A stretch of 64,000 nucleotides of DNA from Campylobacter porcelli (GTDB lineage: Bacteria; Campylobacterota; Campylobacteria; Campylobacterales; Campylobacteraceae): contig NZ_CP018789.1 in the NCBI RefSeq assembly GCF_002139855.1, forward strand, positions 124,001-188,000. Direction: 5' to 3'. The position numbers were made by a program, and so were the translations under genes. Shown here one piece after another: positions 9,788 to 20,100 of this stretch. The notes beneath the pieces are model-generated. The model saw only the letters and a program-made list of their open reading frames with translations, was not told the DNA's origin and searched no databases. Positions within the stretch are counted from its first letter, which is position 1. Each line of letters starts with the position of its first letter.

Positions 9788-11169
9788 AAAGGCTTTATAT
9801 TGACTCAGATAAATTCGATAAAAATGCTGTGGATAATCTAGGAATTAGCGAGCTTGTATTACAAGAAAATGCCGCTAGGGCTGTAGCTGATGCGGTGCGT
9901 CAAAGGGTGAAATTGGGTAGCAAAATCTTAGCAATTTGCGGTAAAGGAAATAACGCAAGTGACGCTATAGCCGCTCTTAGAATACTTAGTGGTGAGTATG
10001 AGTGCTACGCCCTTTTACTAAAAGATGATCTAAATCATAACGCAAAAATCCAGCTAAATATAGCTAAAAATGTTGGCGTTGAGCTTTTGGATTTTGAGTG
10101 TGATTTTAGCAAATTTGATTGCGTGGTAGATGGGATTTTTGGTAGTGGATTTAGGGGTGAGATGGAGCCTAAAATTGCTAATTTAATAGGGCAGATAAAT
10201 GGCTTAAATGCCCTTAAAATAGCCGTCGATATGCCTAGTGGGGTTAGCAATTTTGGTGTGGCTAGTCAGGTTTTTAAAGCTGATTTTACCATCTGTATGG
10301 GGGTGCTAAAGCTTGGGCTTTACTCTGATATGGCTAAGGATTTTGCTGGAGAGATAATCCAAGCGAATTTGGGATTAAATGAGAGTAAATTTAGCTATGG
10401 TAATAGCGATTATCTCGTGCTTTTAGATGATTTAGAGCTACCTAATAGGGCTTTAAAAAATGTAAGCAAAGGTGATTTTGGTCATGCATTTATCGCTTGT
10501 GGAGATATGAGCGGTGCTTCGAAGATAGCGGCAAGCTCAGCTTTAAAGATGGGGGTTGGTAGGGTGAGCGTGGTAAATTTAACTCAAAATAGCTTAAATT
10601 TAGACCCACAAATTATGCTTAAAAATAGCTTTGATGGGGCTGATGCTATAGCCTTTGGCATGGGGCTTGGTGGGGCTAGTTTTGATTTTAGTAAGCTTAT
10701 TAATAGGCTATGTGTAGTTGATGCAGATGCGTTTTATCAGCCGTGGATTAGGGATTTTGCTATGAGCAAGTTAGCCATTTTGACCCCACACCCAAAGGAG
10801 TTTAGCTCCTTGCTTAGGCTGTGTGAGATAGGCGAGTTTAGCGTAGATGAAATTCAAAATAATCGCTTTAAATTAGCTAGGGAGTTTAGCTCTAAATTTC
10901 CATCTATTTTGGTGCTAAAAGGCGCTAATGTGATAATAGCTAAAGATGGGGTGCTTTATGTCGCTCCACAAGGTAGCGCTAAACTTGCAGTTGGCGGTAG
11001 TGGCGATGCGTTATCTGGGATTATTTTAGCTTATTTAGCTAATAAATTTAGCCCACTAAAAGCGGCTATAAATGGGGTTTTAGCCCACCAAAAATCAGCT
11101 CAAATTTATAAAGGGAATGATTATAGTTTTACCCCAAATGATATTATAGAAGGATTAGCATGGTTGTAA
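9784..11169 (+). CDS. nnr: Bifunctional NAD(P)HX epimerase / ADP-dependent dehydratase
   Basis: Repairs hydrated NADH and NADPH. The N-terminal half (about 1-210) is the YjeF_N epimerase, with GKGNNASDA near residue 54. The C-terminal half (about 225-461) is the ribokinase-like dehydratase with HPKEFSSLL and the GGSGDALSG nucleotide/substrate motif. Both halves look intact. The last bases overlap the purN start by ten bases. Confidence 0.92.
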   Translation: MKRLYIDSDKFDKNAVDNLGISELVLQENAARAVADAVRQRVKLGSKILAICGKGNNASDAIAALRILSGEYECYALLLKDDLNHNAKIQLNIAKNVGVELLDFECDFSKFDCVVDGIFGSGFRGEMEPKIANLIGQINGLNALKIAVDMPSGVSNFGVASQVFKADFTICMGVLKLGLYSDMAKDFAGEIIQANLGLNESKFSYGNSDYLVLLDDLELPNRALKNVSKGDFGHAFIACGDMSGASKIAASSALKMGVGRVSVVNLTQNSLNLDPQIMLKNSFDGADAIAFGMGLGGASFDFSKLINRLCVVDADAFYQPWIRDFAMSKLAILTPHPKEFSSLLRLCEIGEFSVDEIQNNRFKLAREFSSKFPSILVLKGANVIIAKDGVLYVAPQGSAKLAVGGSGDALSGIILAYLANKFSPLKAAINGVLAHQKSAQIYKGNDYSFTPNDIIEGLAWL

Positions 11170-11738
11170 AGAATATCGCAGTTTTATTTAGTGGAAGTGG
11201 CTCAAATCTCCAAGCCATTTTAGAAAAAATTCACAATAAGATTTTTAATGGAGTTAAGATTAAAGTAGCGCTATTAATCTGTAATAACCCAAATGCCAAA
11301 GGGATTAAAAGGGCTAAAAAATTTGGTCTTGAGACCATTGTGATTAATCATAGAGATTATGATAGTAGGGAGGAATTTGACCAAGCATTAGTAGATGAGA
11401 TCAAAAAATACGATATTGATTTGAGCGTTTTGGCTGGATTTATGCGAATTTTAACTCCTGTATTTACAGATAATATCAAAGCTATTAATCTCCATCCAAG
11501 CATATTGCCACTATTTAAGGGTGCTAATGCGATTAGCCAGAGTTATAATAGCGATATGAAAATAGGCGGCGTGAGTGTGCATTGGGTAAGTTCTCAGCTA
11601 GATTCTGGAGAGATAATAGCTCAAAAGAGCTTTGCTAGAAAGCATAAAAGCCTAAAAGAGTGGGAGGAGAAAATTCATAAAATCGAGCATAAGCTTTTAC
11701 CAAAGACAATTATTGAAATTTTAGCTAAAGGAAAATAA
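11160..11738 (+). CDS. purN: Phosphoribosylglycinamide formyltransferase
   Basis: Third step of de novo purine synthesis, transferring a formyl group from 10-formyl-tetrahydrofolate to GAR. The 192 residues show LFSGSGSNLQA near the start, the catalytic segment INLHPSILPLFKG (Asn and His of the family active site), and a conserved Asp in VHWVSSQLDSG. It overlaps nnr and is followed directly by terC, with the stop/start sharing one base (TAATG). Confidence 0.95.
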   Translation: MVVKNIAVLFSGSGSNLQAILEKIHNKIFNGVKIKVALLICNNPNAKGIKRAKKFGLETIVINHRDYDSREEFDQALVDEIKKYDIDLSVLAGFMRILTPVFTDNIKAINLHPSILPLFKGANAISQSYNSDMKIGGVSVHWVSSQLDSGEIIAQKSFARKHKSLKEWEEKIHKIEHKLLPKTIIEILAKGK

Positions 11739-12454
11739 TGCTTGAGTGGATCTATATGCCTGAAGCTTGGATTAGCCTGATGACGCTAACTGCACTTGAG
11801 ATAGTTTTAGGGATTGATAATATCATTTTTATAGCTATTTTATGTGGCAAGCTTCCGGCTTATCAAAGAGATAAAGCAAGGATAGCAGGGCTTGGACTTG
11901 CTATGATAACTAGAATTTTATTGCTTTTGAGTCTTTTTTGGATTATGAAGCTGACAACCCCACTTTTTGCTCTAATGGGGCAAGAGATCTCTGGGAGGGA
12001 TATTGTCTTGATCGCTGGTGGGCTATTTTTGATAGCGAAATCCACGCTTGAGCTACACTCTCACACGATAGGGGAGGAGCAAGAGATGGCTAGTAGCAAG
12101 GCTGGAGCTGGATTTATGATGGTTATTACGCAGATTGCTATACTTGATATTGTATTTTCACTTGATAGTGTAATTACTGCTGTTGGCATGGCAGATCATA
12201 TAGAGATTATGATTTTAGCGGTGATTTTGGCTGTTGGAGTAATGCTACTAGCTAGTGGGGCTATTAGTAGATTTGTTGAATCAAATCCAACAATCAAAGT
12301 CTTAGCGCTTGCTTTTTTAATTTTAATTGGCATAGCATTAGTGGCAGAGGGATTGGAATTTCATATACCAAAAGGGTATATATATTTTGCTATGGCGTTT
12401 TCTTTGGTTGTAGAGATGATTAATCTATATAGTAGAAAAAAGCAAAATGGTTAA
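11738..12454 (+). CDS. TerC-family integral membrane protein
   Basis: Polytopic inner-membrane protein (238 residues, about seven spans) with the paired family motifs EIVLGIDNIIF (about 20-30) and DIVFSLDSVITAVG (about 132-145). Their acidic residues in membrane helices are thought to bind metal ions. TerC-like proteins are linked to tellurite resistance and, in some bacteria, to manganese export to metalloenzymes. The substrate here is unknown. It is the last gene of the tig operon. Confidence 0.88.
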   Translation: MLEWIYMPEAWISLMTLTALEIVLGIDNIIFIAILCGKLPAYQRDKARIAGLGLAMITRILLLLSLFWIMKLTTPLFALMGQEISGRDIVLIAGGLFLIAKSTLELHSHTIGEEQEMASSKAGAGFMMVITQIAILDIVFSLDSVITAVGMADHIEIMILAVILAVGVMLLASGAISRFVESNPTIKVLALAFLILIGIALVAEGLEFHIPKGYIYFAMAFSLVVEMINLYSRKKQNG

Positions 12455-12496
12455 ATTATAAATTTTTAAATTTTATTAAATTTAAGCCAACTTTAA

Positions 12497-12525
12497 TTGA
12501 CAAATAGTTGTTTTTTTTATATAAT
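12497..12525 (+). promoter_or_regulatory. Consensus sigma-70 promoter of the tRNA cluster
   Basis: TTGACA (12497-12502), a 17-bp spacer containing T8, and TATAAT (12520-12525) form an exact consensus promoter. The first tRNA starts 35 bases after the -10 box. Such exact -35 boxes are rare in this genome, which fits a strong stable-RNA promoter; the tRNA-Asn promoter has the same layout. Confidence 0.88.
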
Positions 12526-12560
12526 TTCAGCTCTTTATTTGAAGTAGCGAGACTATACTT

Positions 12561-12638
12561 CGGGGTGTAGCGCAGTCTGGTTAGCGCACTTGGTTTGGGA
12601 CCAAGGGGCCGAAGGTTCGAATCCTTTCACCCCGACCA
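12561..12638 (+). tRNA. tRNA-Pro (TGG)
   Basis: Acceptor CGGGGTG pairs with CACCCCG, the anticodon loop is TTTGGGA (anticodon TGG), the T-loop reads TTCGAAT, and CCA is encoded. First of five tandem tRNAs. Confidence 0.97.
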
Positions 12639-12641
12639 TGT

Positions 12642-12719
12642 GGTGAGTGTAGCTCAGTCGGTTAGAGCATCAGATTGTGGTCCTGAGGGTCGTGGGTTCG
12701 ATTCCCATCACTCACCCCA
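12642..12719 (+). tRNA. tRNA-His (GTG)
   Basis: Acceptor GTGAGTG pairs with CACTCAC. A preceding G (12642) faces discriminator C, giving the G-1:C73 pair specific to tRNA-His. The anticodon loop is TTGTGGT and CCA is encoded. The base of the anticodon stem has an A31-C39 mismatch. Confidence 0.97.
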
Positions 12720-12737
12720 TTTATGTGTGGCAAGATC

Positions 12738-12814
12738 GCGCTTGTAGCTCAATTGGATAGAGCGACAGACTTCGGATCTGTAGGTTGTGGGTTCGAGTCC
12801 TACCTGGCGCACCA
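12738..12814 (+). tRNA. tRNA-Arg (TCG)
   Basis: The anticodon loop is CTTCGGA and CCA is encoded. The acceptor stem GCGCTTG/CTGGCGC has a U6-U67 mismatch next to a U5-G68 wobble; all other arms pair normally. Confidence 0.95.
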
Positions 12815-12842
12815 CTTTGAATATAAGAGCTGAGTTTCTTAT

Positions 12843-12919
12843 GCGCTCATAGCTCAGCTGGATAGAGCAACGGCCTTCTAAGCCGTAGGCCAGAGGTTCG
12901 AATCCTCTTGGGCGTACCA
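12843..12919 (+). tRNA. tRNA-Arg (TCT)
   Basis: The anticodon loop is CTTCTAA with a five-pair stem ACGGC/GCCGT, and CCA is encoded. The acceptor stem GCGCTCA/TGGGCGT closes with a G1-U72 wobble. Confidence 0.96.
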
Positions 12920-12927
12920 TTTATTCT

Positions 12928-13012
12928 GCGGACGTGGTGAAATTGGCAGACACGCCAGACTTAGGATCTGGTGCCTTACGGTGTGGAGGTTCAAGTCCTC
13001 TCGTCCGCACCA
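12928..13012 (+). tRNA. tRNA-Leu (TAG)
   Basis: Class II tRNA of 85 nt with a long variable arm (about TGCCTTACGGTGT), acceptor GCGGACG/CGTCCGC, anticodon loop CTTAGGA and encoded CCA. A CCCC-T5 run follows the gene and may aid termination. Confidence 0.97.
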
Positions 13013-13457
13013 TTCCCCTTTTTCTTAAGCTTTCACAAATTATTAAAACTCATTAAAACGCACTTTAGCATTAATTTTAGCTTCCATTTGATATTATTTT
13101 CACCTTTATCTATATAAATTTAGCTAACTAAAAGCTATCACGCTCCTACCACAAGGCTAAAAGCTAATAATTAGATATAAATTCTCAAATTTCTAATTCT
13201 TTCCAAAAATCATTTTAAATTTAGTTTAAAATCCACTCAAAGCTTTCAATAGCGATAAAATCAAAATATGCAAAATAGCAAATTTATGCTAGATTAAGCC
13301 AAATTCAAATCAATTAAATTTGCCACGCATAAAAATGGGAATATTAAGAATAATTTATGATTAATACAAGTATAATTGCTGACATTTTTACGAAATAACC
13401 TTAATTATATAATTAACTTAAATTATATTAATTTGGTTTTTTGCCTAAGGAGAAATT
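13013..13457. other. Non-coding gap between tRNA-Leu and carbonic anhydrase
   Basis: 445 bp of very AT-rich sequence with no open frame I can support and no integrase or attachment-like repeat of the tRNA end. TATAAT hexamers at 13371-13376 and 13408-13413 are candidate -10 boxes for the carbonic anhydrase gene; neither has a good -35 box. Confidence 0.6.
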
Positions 13458-14195
13458 ATGAGATTTTTCGCTATTTTGTTTTTTGGTTTTTTGGTTAGTG
13501 CTAGCGCTTCTAACACTCATAACTATACGCCACATTGGGGTTATAGCGGTGATGGATCGCCAGAGCATTGGGGAGAGTTAGCGGATGAATTTCACGCTTG
13601 TAAATATGGGAAAAATCAATCGCCGATTGATATTACTCAAACTACTAAATCTACGCTACAAAAACCTATATTTGACTATAAAAATAGCCCAAAAGAGCTT
13701 ATCAATAACGGACACACTTTACAAGTGAATTTCAATCCAGGTAGCACCATAGCATTTCAAAATAAAAAATTTGAGCTTTTACAGATACACTTTCACACCC
13801 CATCAGAATATACTTTTAATAAAAAGCACTATCCTATGGTGGCTCATTTAGTTCATAAGGCTAGTGATGGAGAGCTTTTAGTATTAGCCATTATGTTTGA
13901 TAAAGGAGATGAAAATCCTGTGATTAAACAGATTTGGTCGCCCATCAAGGCTGGAGAGTCTAAAAAACTAGCGAATTTAGCTATAAGCGACCTGGTTAAA
14001 AATCTTCAAAGCTATATCAAGCTTGATGGCTCACTCACTACGCCGCCATGTTCTGAAGGGGTGATTTGGCTAATAAACAAAGATAACGCCTTTGCTTCAG
14101 ATGATCAGATTAAATTTTTTACCGATATAATAGGTCAAAACAACCGCCCAACCCAAGCTATAAATGGTCGCAAAATCCTAGAAATATCTAAATAA
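13458..14195 (+). CDS. Periplasmic alpha-carbonic anhydrase
   Basis: Interconverts CO2 and bicarbonate in the periplasm. The 245-residue protein has a signal peptide (about 1-18, ending ASAS) and the alpha-class zinc ligands His111, His113 and His130 (segments QIHFHTPSE and MVAHLVHK). The proton-shuttle His85 is in NNGHTLQV, and TTPPCSEGV carries the Cys that pairs with Cys48. AAGGAG lies 6-11 bases before the ATG. In related gastric and enteric Campylobacterota this enzyme supports acid tolerance and CO2 supply; that role is inferred here. It stands alone and ends at a hairpin. Confidence 0.95.
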   Translation: MRFFAILFFGFLVSASASNTHNYTPHWGYSGDGSPEHWGELADEFHACKYGKNQSPIDITQTTKSTLQKPIFDYKNSPKELINNGHTLQVNFNPGSTIAFQNKKFELLQIHFHTPSEYTFNKKHYPMVAHLVHKASDGELLVLAIMFDKGDENPVIKQIWSPIKAGESKKLANLAISDLVKNLQSYIKLDGSLTTPPCSEGVIWLINKDNAFASDDQIKFFTDIIGQNNRPTQAINGRKILEISK

Positions 14196-14237
14196 TAGAT
14201 TCGCAGCCGCTTTTAAGCCTTTCCAAGCCGCTTCCAA

Positions 14238-14271
14238 GCCACTTTTAAGATATGTTAGTATCTTAAGTGGC
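14238..14271. terminator. Hairpin after carbonic anhydrase
   Basis: Arms gccacttttaagata and tatcttaagtggc pair with a two-base bulge around the loop TGTTAG. No long T run follows. The preceding 40 bp repeat the phrase 'aagccgctt/aagccactt', suggesting small duplications. Confidence 0.55.
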
Positions 14272-14331
14272 AAGATTAGCAAATATTTTGATTAAATTTG
14301 TATTTATTTATAGTAAAATTATATTAAAATA

Positions 14332-14360
14332 TTGTATTTTAATTAATGAAAATATATAAT
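14332..14360 (+). promoter_or_regulatory. Candidate promoter of the hsd locus
   Basis: TTGTAT (14332-14337), a 17-bp spacer and TATAAT (14355-14360) lie 48 bases upstream of the hsdM start, in a locus otherwise separated from its neighbours. Confidence 0.6.
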
Positions 14361-14407
14361 ACAAATCCAAAAACGCTATCAAAAAATCAAATTTAAAGGC
14401 AATCAAA

Positions 14408-15958
14408 ATGGCAAGCAACCACAAAAGAGAAGAGATACATAAAGCGATATGGTCTATCGCAGATGATTTAAGGGGTTCAGTCGATGGATGGGATTTTAAG
14501 CAGTATGTATTAGGCATTATGTTTTATAGATATATCAGAAAATATAACAAACTATATAAATGAAGGGGAGAGAAAAGCAGGAGATACTACTTTTGATTAT
14601 GCTAAATTAAAAGATAGCGATGCCAAGCTTGAAAGGGATAATCTTGTAAAAGAAAAGGGGTTTTTTATTCTCCCATCAGAGTTATTTTGTAATGTGGTAA
14701 AAAAGCAAAAGATGATGAAAATTTAAATGAAACACTTGAGAGAATATTTAATAATATTGAAAACTCCGCTAAAGGCGCAGAGAGCGAAGATGACTTTTCT
14801 GGACTATTTGATGATATAGATGTTAATAGTAATAAGCTAGGTCCCACAGTTGCTAAAAGAAATGAAAGATTAATAAAAATATTAGAAGGAATTAATGGAC
14901 TTGATTTAGGAAACTATCAAGATAACGATATAGACGCATTTGGGGACGCCTATGAGTTTTTAATGTTAATGTATGCATCAAATGCTGGTAAATCAGGCGG
15001 AGAATTCTACACACCACAAGAAGTTAGCGAATTACTTACAAGACTTGCCATTGTGGGTAAAACATCAGTAAATAAAGTTTATGACCCTGCTTGTGGGTCT
15101 GGCTCATTATTATTAAAATCGGCGAAAATTTTAGGAAAAGATAATGTAAGAAATGGTTTTTATGGTCAAGAGATAAATTTAACTACATATAATCTTTGTA
15201 GAATTAATATGTTTTTACACGATATTGGTTATGACAAATTTAACATAGCTTGCGAAGATACTTTGACCATGCCTAAACACTGGGATGATGAGCCATTTGA
15301 GGTGATAGTATCTAATCCGCCATATTCGATTAAATGGGCTGGAGATGATAATGCCATTTTGATAAATGACCCAAGATACTCTCCCGCTGGAGTTTTAGCG
15401 CCTAAGTCAAAAGCGGATTTTGCTTTTATAATGCATTCACTTTCTTGGCTAGCAGCTAATGGCACAGCTTCGATAGTATGTTTCCCTGGTATTTTATACA
15501 GAGGTGGAGCAGAGCAAAAAATAAGAAGGTATTTAATAGATAATAATTTTATTGACTCAATTATTCAACTACCTGATAATCTCTTTTTTGGGACAAGTAT
15601 AGCAACTTGTATAATGGTATTAAAAAAGGGCAAAAAAGACAATAGCACACTCTTTATAAACGCTTCCAAAGAGTGCGTCAAAGTAACTAATAATAATAGA
15701 TTAACTGATGATAATATAAATAATATTATTAAAATGTTTGAAAATAGAGAAGATATTGAATATATCGCAAAATTAGTTTCAAATAAAGAAATAGCACAAA
15801 ATGATTATAATCTATCAGTTTCAACCTATGTAGAACAAGAAGATACAAGAGAAAAAATAGATATAGTAAAGCTTAATAAACAAATCGATGAAATAGTAGC
15901 TAGAGAGAATAAACTTCGTGAAGAAATAAATAAAATTATTTCAGAAATAAGGGTGTAA
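14408..15958 (+). pseudogene. hsdM: Type I restriction-modification methylase HsdM, two frameshifts
   Basis: DNA adenine methyltransferase subunit of a type I system. Frame 1 from ATG 14408 gives a normal HsdM start (LGIMFYRYI) but ends at TGA 14561. Homology continues in another frame (ISENITNYINEGE) from a (TA)n run at about 14531-14535, consistent with two missing bases. That frame ends after an A6 tract at 14699-14704, where one missing A returns reading to the original frame. The rest, with DPACGSGSLLLK (SAM site) and NPPY (catalytic), is intact to 15958. The losses add up to three bases. As written, full-length HsdM cannot be made; a C-terminal product from ATG 14963 would lack the N-terminal helical domain. 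Phase switching or sequence error are alternatives. Confidence 0.85.
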
Positions 15959-15961
15959 TGA

Positions 15962-17107
15962 ATGAGTAAATTAGATGAATTGATTGAAAAATTATGCCCT
16001 AATGGGGTGAATTTTGAAGAACTAAGAAATAAAGAATTATTTAAATTTTACTATGGGAAAGGTAATAAAATACCTGAGGATATTGGTGGAATTTATGATG
16101 TATATGGAGCTAATGGTGTTGTATCACATATAAATGAATATAATTGTGAAGATGTTACAATTATTGGACATATAGGAGCAGTTGGAATGGTAAATAGATG
16201 TAAAGGCAAATGTTTTGTAACATACAATGGTACTATTGCTGAAGTAGTTGATAAATCAAAAGTTAATTCACAATATCTATACTATGTATTAACAACTCTT
16301 AATTTGCCGTCATATAAAAAAGGAAGTCAGCCATTTTTATCTGTGAGTGATTTTGATAAAATTCGCATTCCTGTGCCTCCGTTGGAAGTGCAATGTGAAA
16401 TTGTCCGTATATTGGATAATTTCACATTGCTTTCAGCAGAGCTTTCAGCAAGAAAAAAGCAATACCAGTATTATTTAGATAGTATATATGAAAATATAAA
16501 AGATAACAATGTGAATTTAGGTTCAATAGGTTCATTTACACGAGGAAAAAGATTTGTTCATGCAGATGTAGTAGATGAAGGAGTACCATGTATTCATTAT
16601 GGTGAATTATATACATTTTATGGAGTTCATGTAAATAAAGTTAAATCGCACATTAAGGAAGAATTAAGATCTAAAATGAGATATGCTAATAAGAATGATG
16701 TAATAATTGTTGGTGCAGGAGAAAATAGAATGGATATAGGCATTGGAGTTGCATGGGAAGGTGATGAAGATGTAGCAGTGCATGATGCATGTTATACATT
16801 AAAGCATAATCAAAATCCTAAGTATATATCTTATTTTTTAAGAACTTCTCAATACCACAATCAAATTAAAAAATTTGTATATGAAGGTAAAATATGTTCA
16901 ATATCAGCTGAAGGATTAAAAAAGGCAATTATACCAATCCCTTCCATAGAAGAACAGAATAAGATAGTAAATATATTAGAAAAATTTGATGATTTATGTA
17001 ACGATATTTCGCAAGGCTTACCAGCCGAAATAGAAGCAAGACAAAAACAATATGAGTATTATAGAGATAAATTATTAGCTTTTAAGGAGTTAAAAGTAGA
17101 TGAATAA
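15962..17107 (+). CDS. hsdS: Type I restriction-modification specificity subunit HsdS
   Basis: Determines the bipartite DNA target of the HsdM/HsdR complex. The 381 residues contain two target-recognition domains (about 10-140 and 195-340). Each is followed by a conserved helical repeat: the first ends with IPVPPLEVQCEIVRILDNF and a helix with ARKKQYQYY, the second with IPIPSIEEQNKIVNILEKF and ARQKQYEYY. These internal repeats are where recombination can exchange specificities. It follows hsdM by three bases and overlaps hsdR by eight. Low GC relative to neighbouring core genes fits horizontal acquisition. Confidence 0.93.
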   Translation: MSKLDELIEKLCPNGVNFEELRNKELFKFYYGKGNKIPEDIGGIYDVYGANGVVSHINEYNCEDVTIIGHIGAVGMVNRCKGKCFVTYNGTIAEVVDKSKVNSQYLYYVLTTLNLPSYKKGSQPFLSVSDFDKIRIPVPPLEVQCEIVRILDNFTLLSAELSARKKQYQYYLDSIYENIKDNNVNLGSIGSFTRGKRFVHADVVDEGVPCIHYGELYTFYGVHVNKVKSHIKEELRSKMRYANKNDVIIVGAGENRMDIGIGVAWEGDEDVAVHDACYTLKHNQNPKYISYFLRTSQYHNQIKKFVYEGKICSISAEGLKKAIIPIPSIEEQNKIVNILEKFDDLCNDISQGLPAEIEARQKQYEYYRDKLLAFKELKVDE

Positions 17108-20100
17108 ATATAATATAGTAATGGAGATGAGTAATTCTACAGTTGTGGCTGAGTATGAACCAGAGAAAAAGAGATCTGAAGCGTATCAAAGCGAACAAGC
17201 ATTAGAAAATGAATTTATAAGAATGCTTAGTGAGCAAGGCTATGAGTATTTGAAAATCAGTAATTCAAAGGCTCTTATTAATAACCTTAGAGCTCAATTA
17301 GAGTTATTAAATAATTATAAATTTAGTGATAATGAATGGGATAGATTTTATAAAGATAGTATCGCTAATAACAATGATGGTATAGTGGAAAAAACTATAA
17401 AAATTCAAGAAGATTATATCCAAGTATTAAAAAAAGATGATGGAACGAGTAGAAATATCTATCTAATTGATAAGAAAAATATCCATAATAATATATTACA
17501 AGTTATCAATCAATATGCTGAAAATGGTGGAAACTATGATAATAGATATGATGTTTCGGTTTTGGTTAATGGACTGCCTTTGATTCATATAGAGTTAAAA
17601 AGAAGAGGAGTAGCCCTAAAAGAAGCATTTAATCAGATAAATAGATATCAAAGGGATAGCTTTTGGGCGGGTAGTGGATTATATGAATATATACAAATAT
17701 TTGTAATTTCAAATGGGACAAATACAAAATATTATTCTAATACCACAAGAGAAAGCCATATAAAAGAAAAAACTCAAATCAAAAGTAAAAAAACAAGCAA
17801 TAGCTTTGAATTTACTTCATACTGGGCTGATGCGAGTAATAGGGTAATATCTGATTTAGTTGATTTTACTAGAACATTTTTTTCAAGACATACAATATTA
17901 AATATATTAACTAAATATTGCGTATTTACAGCTGAAGAGTTATTGCTTGTGATGCGTCCATATCAAATAGTCGCAACTGAAAGGATATTAAATAAAATTC
18001 AATTAAGCACAAATTATAAAAAAATGGGAACGATAGAAGCTGGTGGCTACATATGGCACACAACAGGTTCTGGCAAAACCTTAACATCATTTAAGACCGC
18101 ACAACTCGCAAGTAAATTAGACTATATAGATAAAGTTTTATTTGTCGTTGATAGAAAAGATTTGGATTATCAAACAATGAGAGAGTATGATAGATTTGAA
18201 AAGGGTGCTGCAAATGGCAATAGAAATACCAAAATATTACAAAAACAGATTGAAGATGATAATGCTAGAATTATAGTTACAACTATTCAAAAGTTAAGCG
18301 AATTTGTAAAAAGAAATACCACGCATACAGCATTTCAAAAACATTTGGTTTTAATATTTGATGAGTGCCATAGATCTCAATTTGGAGATATGCATAAATT
18401 GATAGTTAAGAGCTTTAAGAATTATCATTTATTTGGATTTACAGGAACGCCGATATTTGCTAAAAATGCGAATAAATCTAATCCGAATTTTTGCACAACA
18501 GAGCAAGCCTTTGGGGATAAGCTACATACTTATACTATTGTTGATGCTATAAATGATGGGAATGTGCTGCCATTTAGAATTGACTATGTAAATACACTTA
18601 AGAAAAAAGAAGGAATGACGGATAAAGATGTAAATTCGATTAATACAGAAGAGGCGTTGTCATCTGATGAGAGAATTAGCAATGTTGTTTCATACATAAT
18701 AGAACACTTTGACCAAAAAACAAAAAGAAATTCATCTTATGATCTAAAAGGTCAAAGAGTGAGTGGATTTAACTCAATGTTTGCAGTAAGCTCTATACCA
18801 GTTGCTAAAAAATATTATTTAGAATTTGAAAAGCAATTAAAGGAAAAAAATAGAGATTTAACAATCGCAACGATATACTCTTTTTCAGCTAATGAAGAAG
18901 ATGCGGCTAATGGGATAATAGATGATGAGGGATTTGAAACTAATCTATTAGATAAAAGCTCAAGAGAGTTTTTAGACTATGTAATAGATAGATATAATAA
19001 GAAATTTAAGACTAATTTTTCATCTGAAGGAAATGGATTTCAGGATTATTATAAAGATTTATCTGATAAAGTTAAGAAAAGAGAAGTTGATTTATTGATT
19101 GTTGTTAATATGTTTTTAACAGGATTTGACGCTACTACACTAAATACATTATGGGTGGATAAAAATTTAAAACAACATGGATTGATACAAGCATTTTCAA
19201 GAACAAATAGAATATTAAATTCAGTAAAATCTTATGGGAATATAGTATGTTTTAGAGATTTACAGCAAGAGACAAATGACGCAATAGCTCTATTTGGCGA
19301 TAAAAATGCTAGTGGGATAGTACTGCTAAAATCTTTTGAAGACTACTACTATGGATATGAAGATGATAAAGGCAAAGAACAATTAGGCTACGAAGAAAGA
19401 ATTGCTATGTTGCTTCAAAAATATCCACTAGGGGAGCAAATAATAGGAGAAGTGGCTAAAAAGGAATTTATAATCTCTATGGGTAGTATCCTAAGACTAA
19501 GAAATATCCTATCATCATTTGACAAATTTCAAGGTATGGAGATACTAAGCGATAGGGATTTTCAAGATTACATTGGCACATATACGGATCTATATGAGGA
19601 GTTTAAGCCAAAGCCAGGAGAGAGCGAAAGCATAAAAGATGATTTGGTATTTGAAATGGAGCTTGTAAAACAAGTAGAGGTAAATATAGATTATATTTTA
19701 ATGCTAGTTTTAAAATACTATCAATCTAATTGTAAAGATAAAGAGATATTAGGATCAATTGATAAAGTAATTAGATCAAGTTTAGCTTTAAGATCCAAAG
19801 CAGATTTAATAAATGGATTTATCAATAGAATTAATATAGATACAAATGTAATGGAAGATTGGGGTAAATTTGTAAAAAAACAAAAGGAGAGTGATTTAAA
19901 AACCCTAATGAAAGATGAAAATTTAAATGAAATTGAGACAAGAAAGTTTTTAGATAACTCTTTTAGAGATGGGCAAGTCAAAACAATAGGAACAGACATA
20001 GAAAAAATACTACCACCTATGGGTAGATTTAACGGCGATAATAGAAATGAAAGAAAACAAATAATAATTGAAAAAGTGCTAAAATTCTTTGATAAATATT

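Noticed and set aside
12708-12920. Minus-strand 70-codon open frame (GFEPLAYGLEGRCSIQLSYE type) across the tRNA cluster
   Set aside because: It is the antisense of tRNA-Arg and neighbouring tRNA genes; this pattern is a well-known spurious protein family made by tRNA complements.
12561-13457. Genomic island inserted at the tRNA cluster
   Set aside because: No integrase, no repeat of a tRNA 3' end, and the following gene is an ordinary chromosomal carbonic anhydrase.
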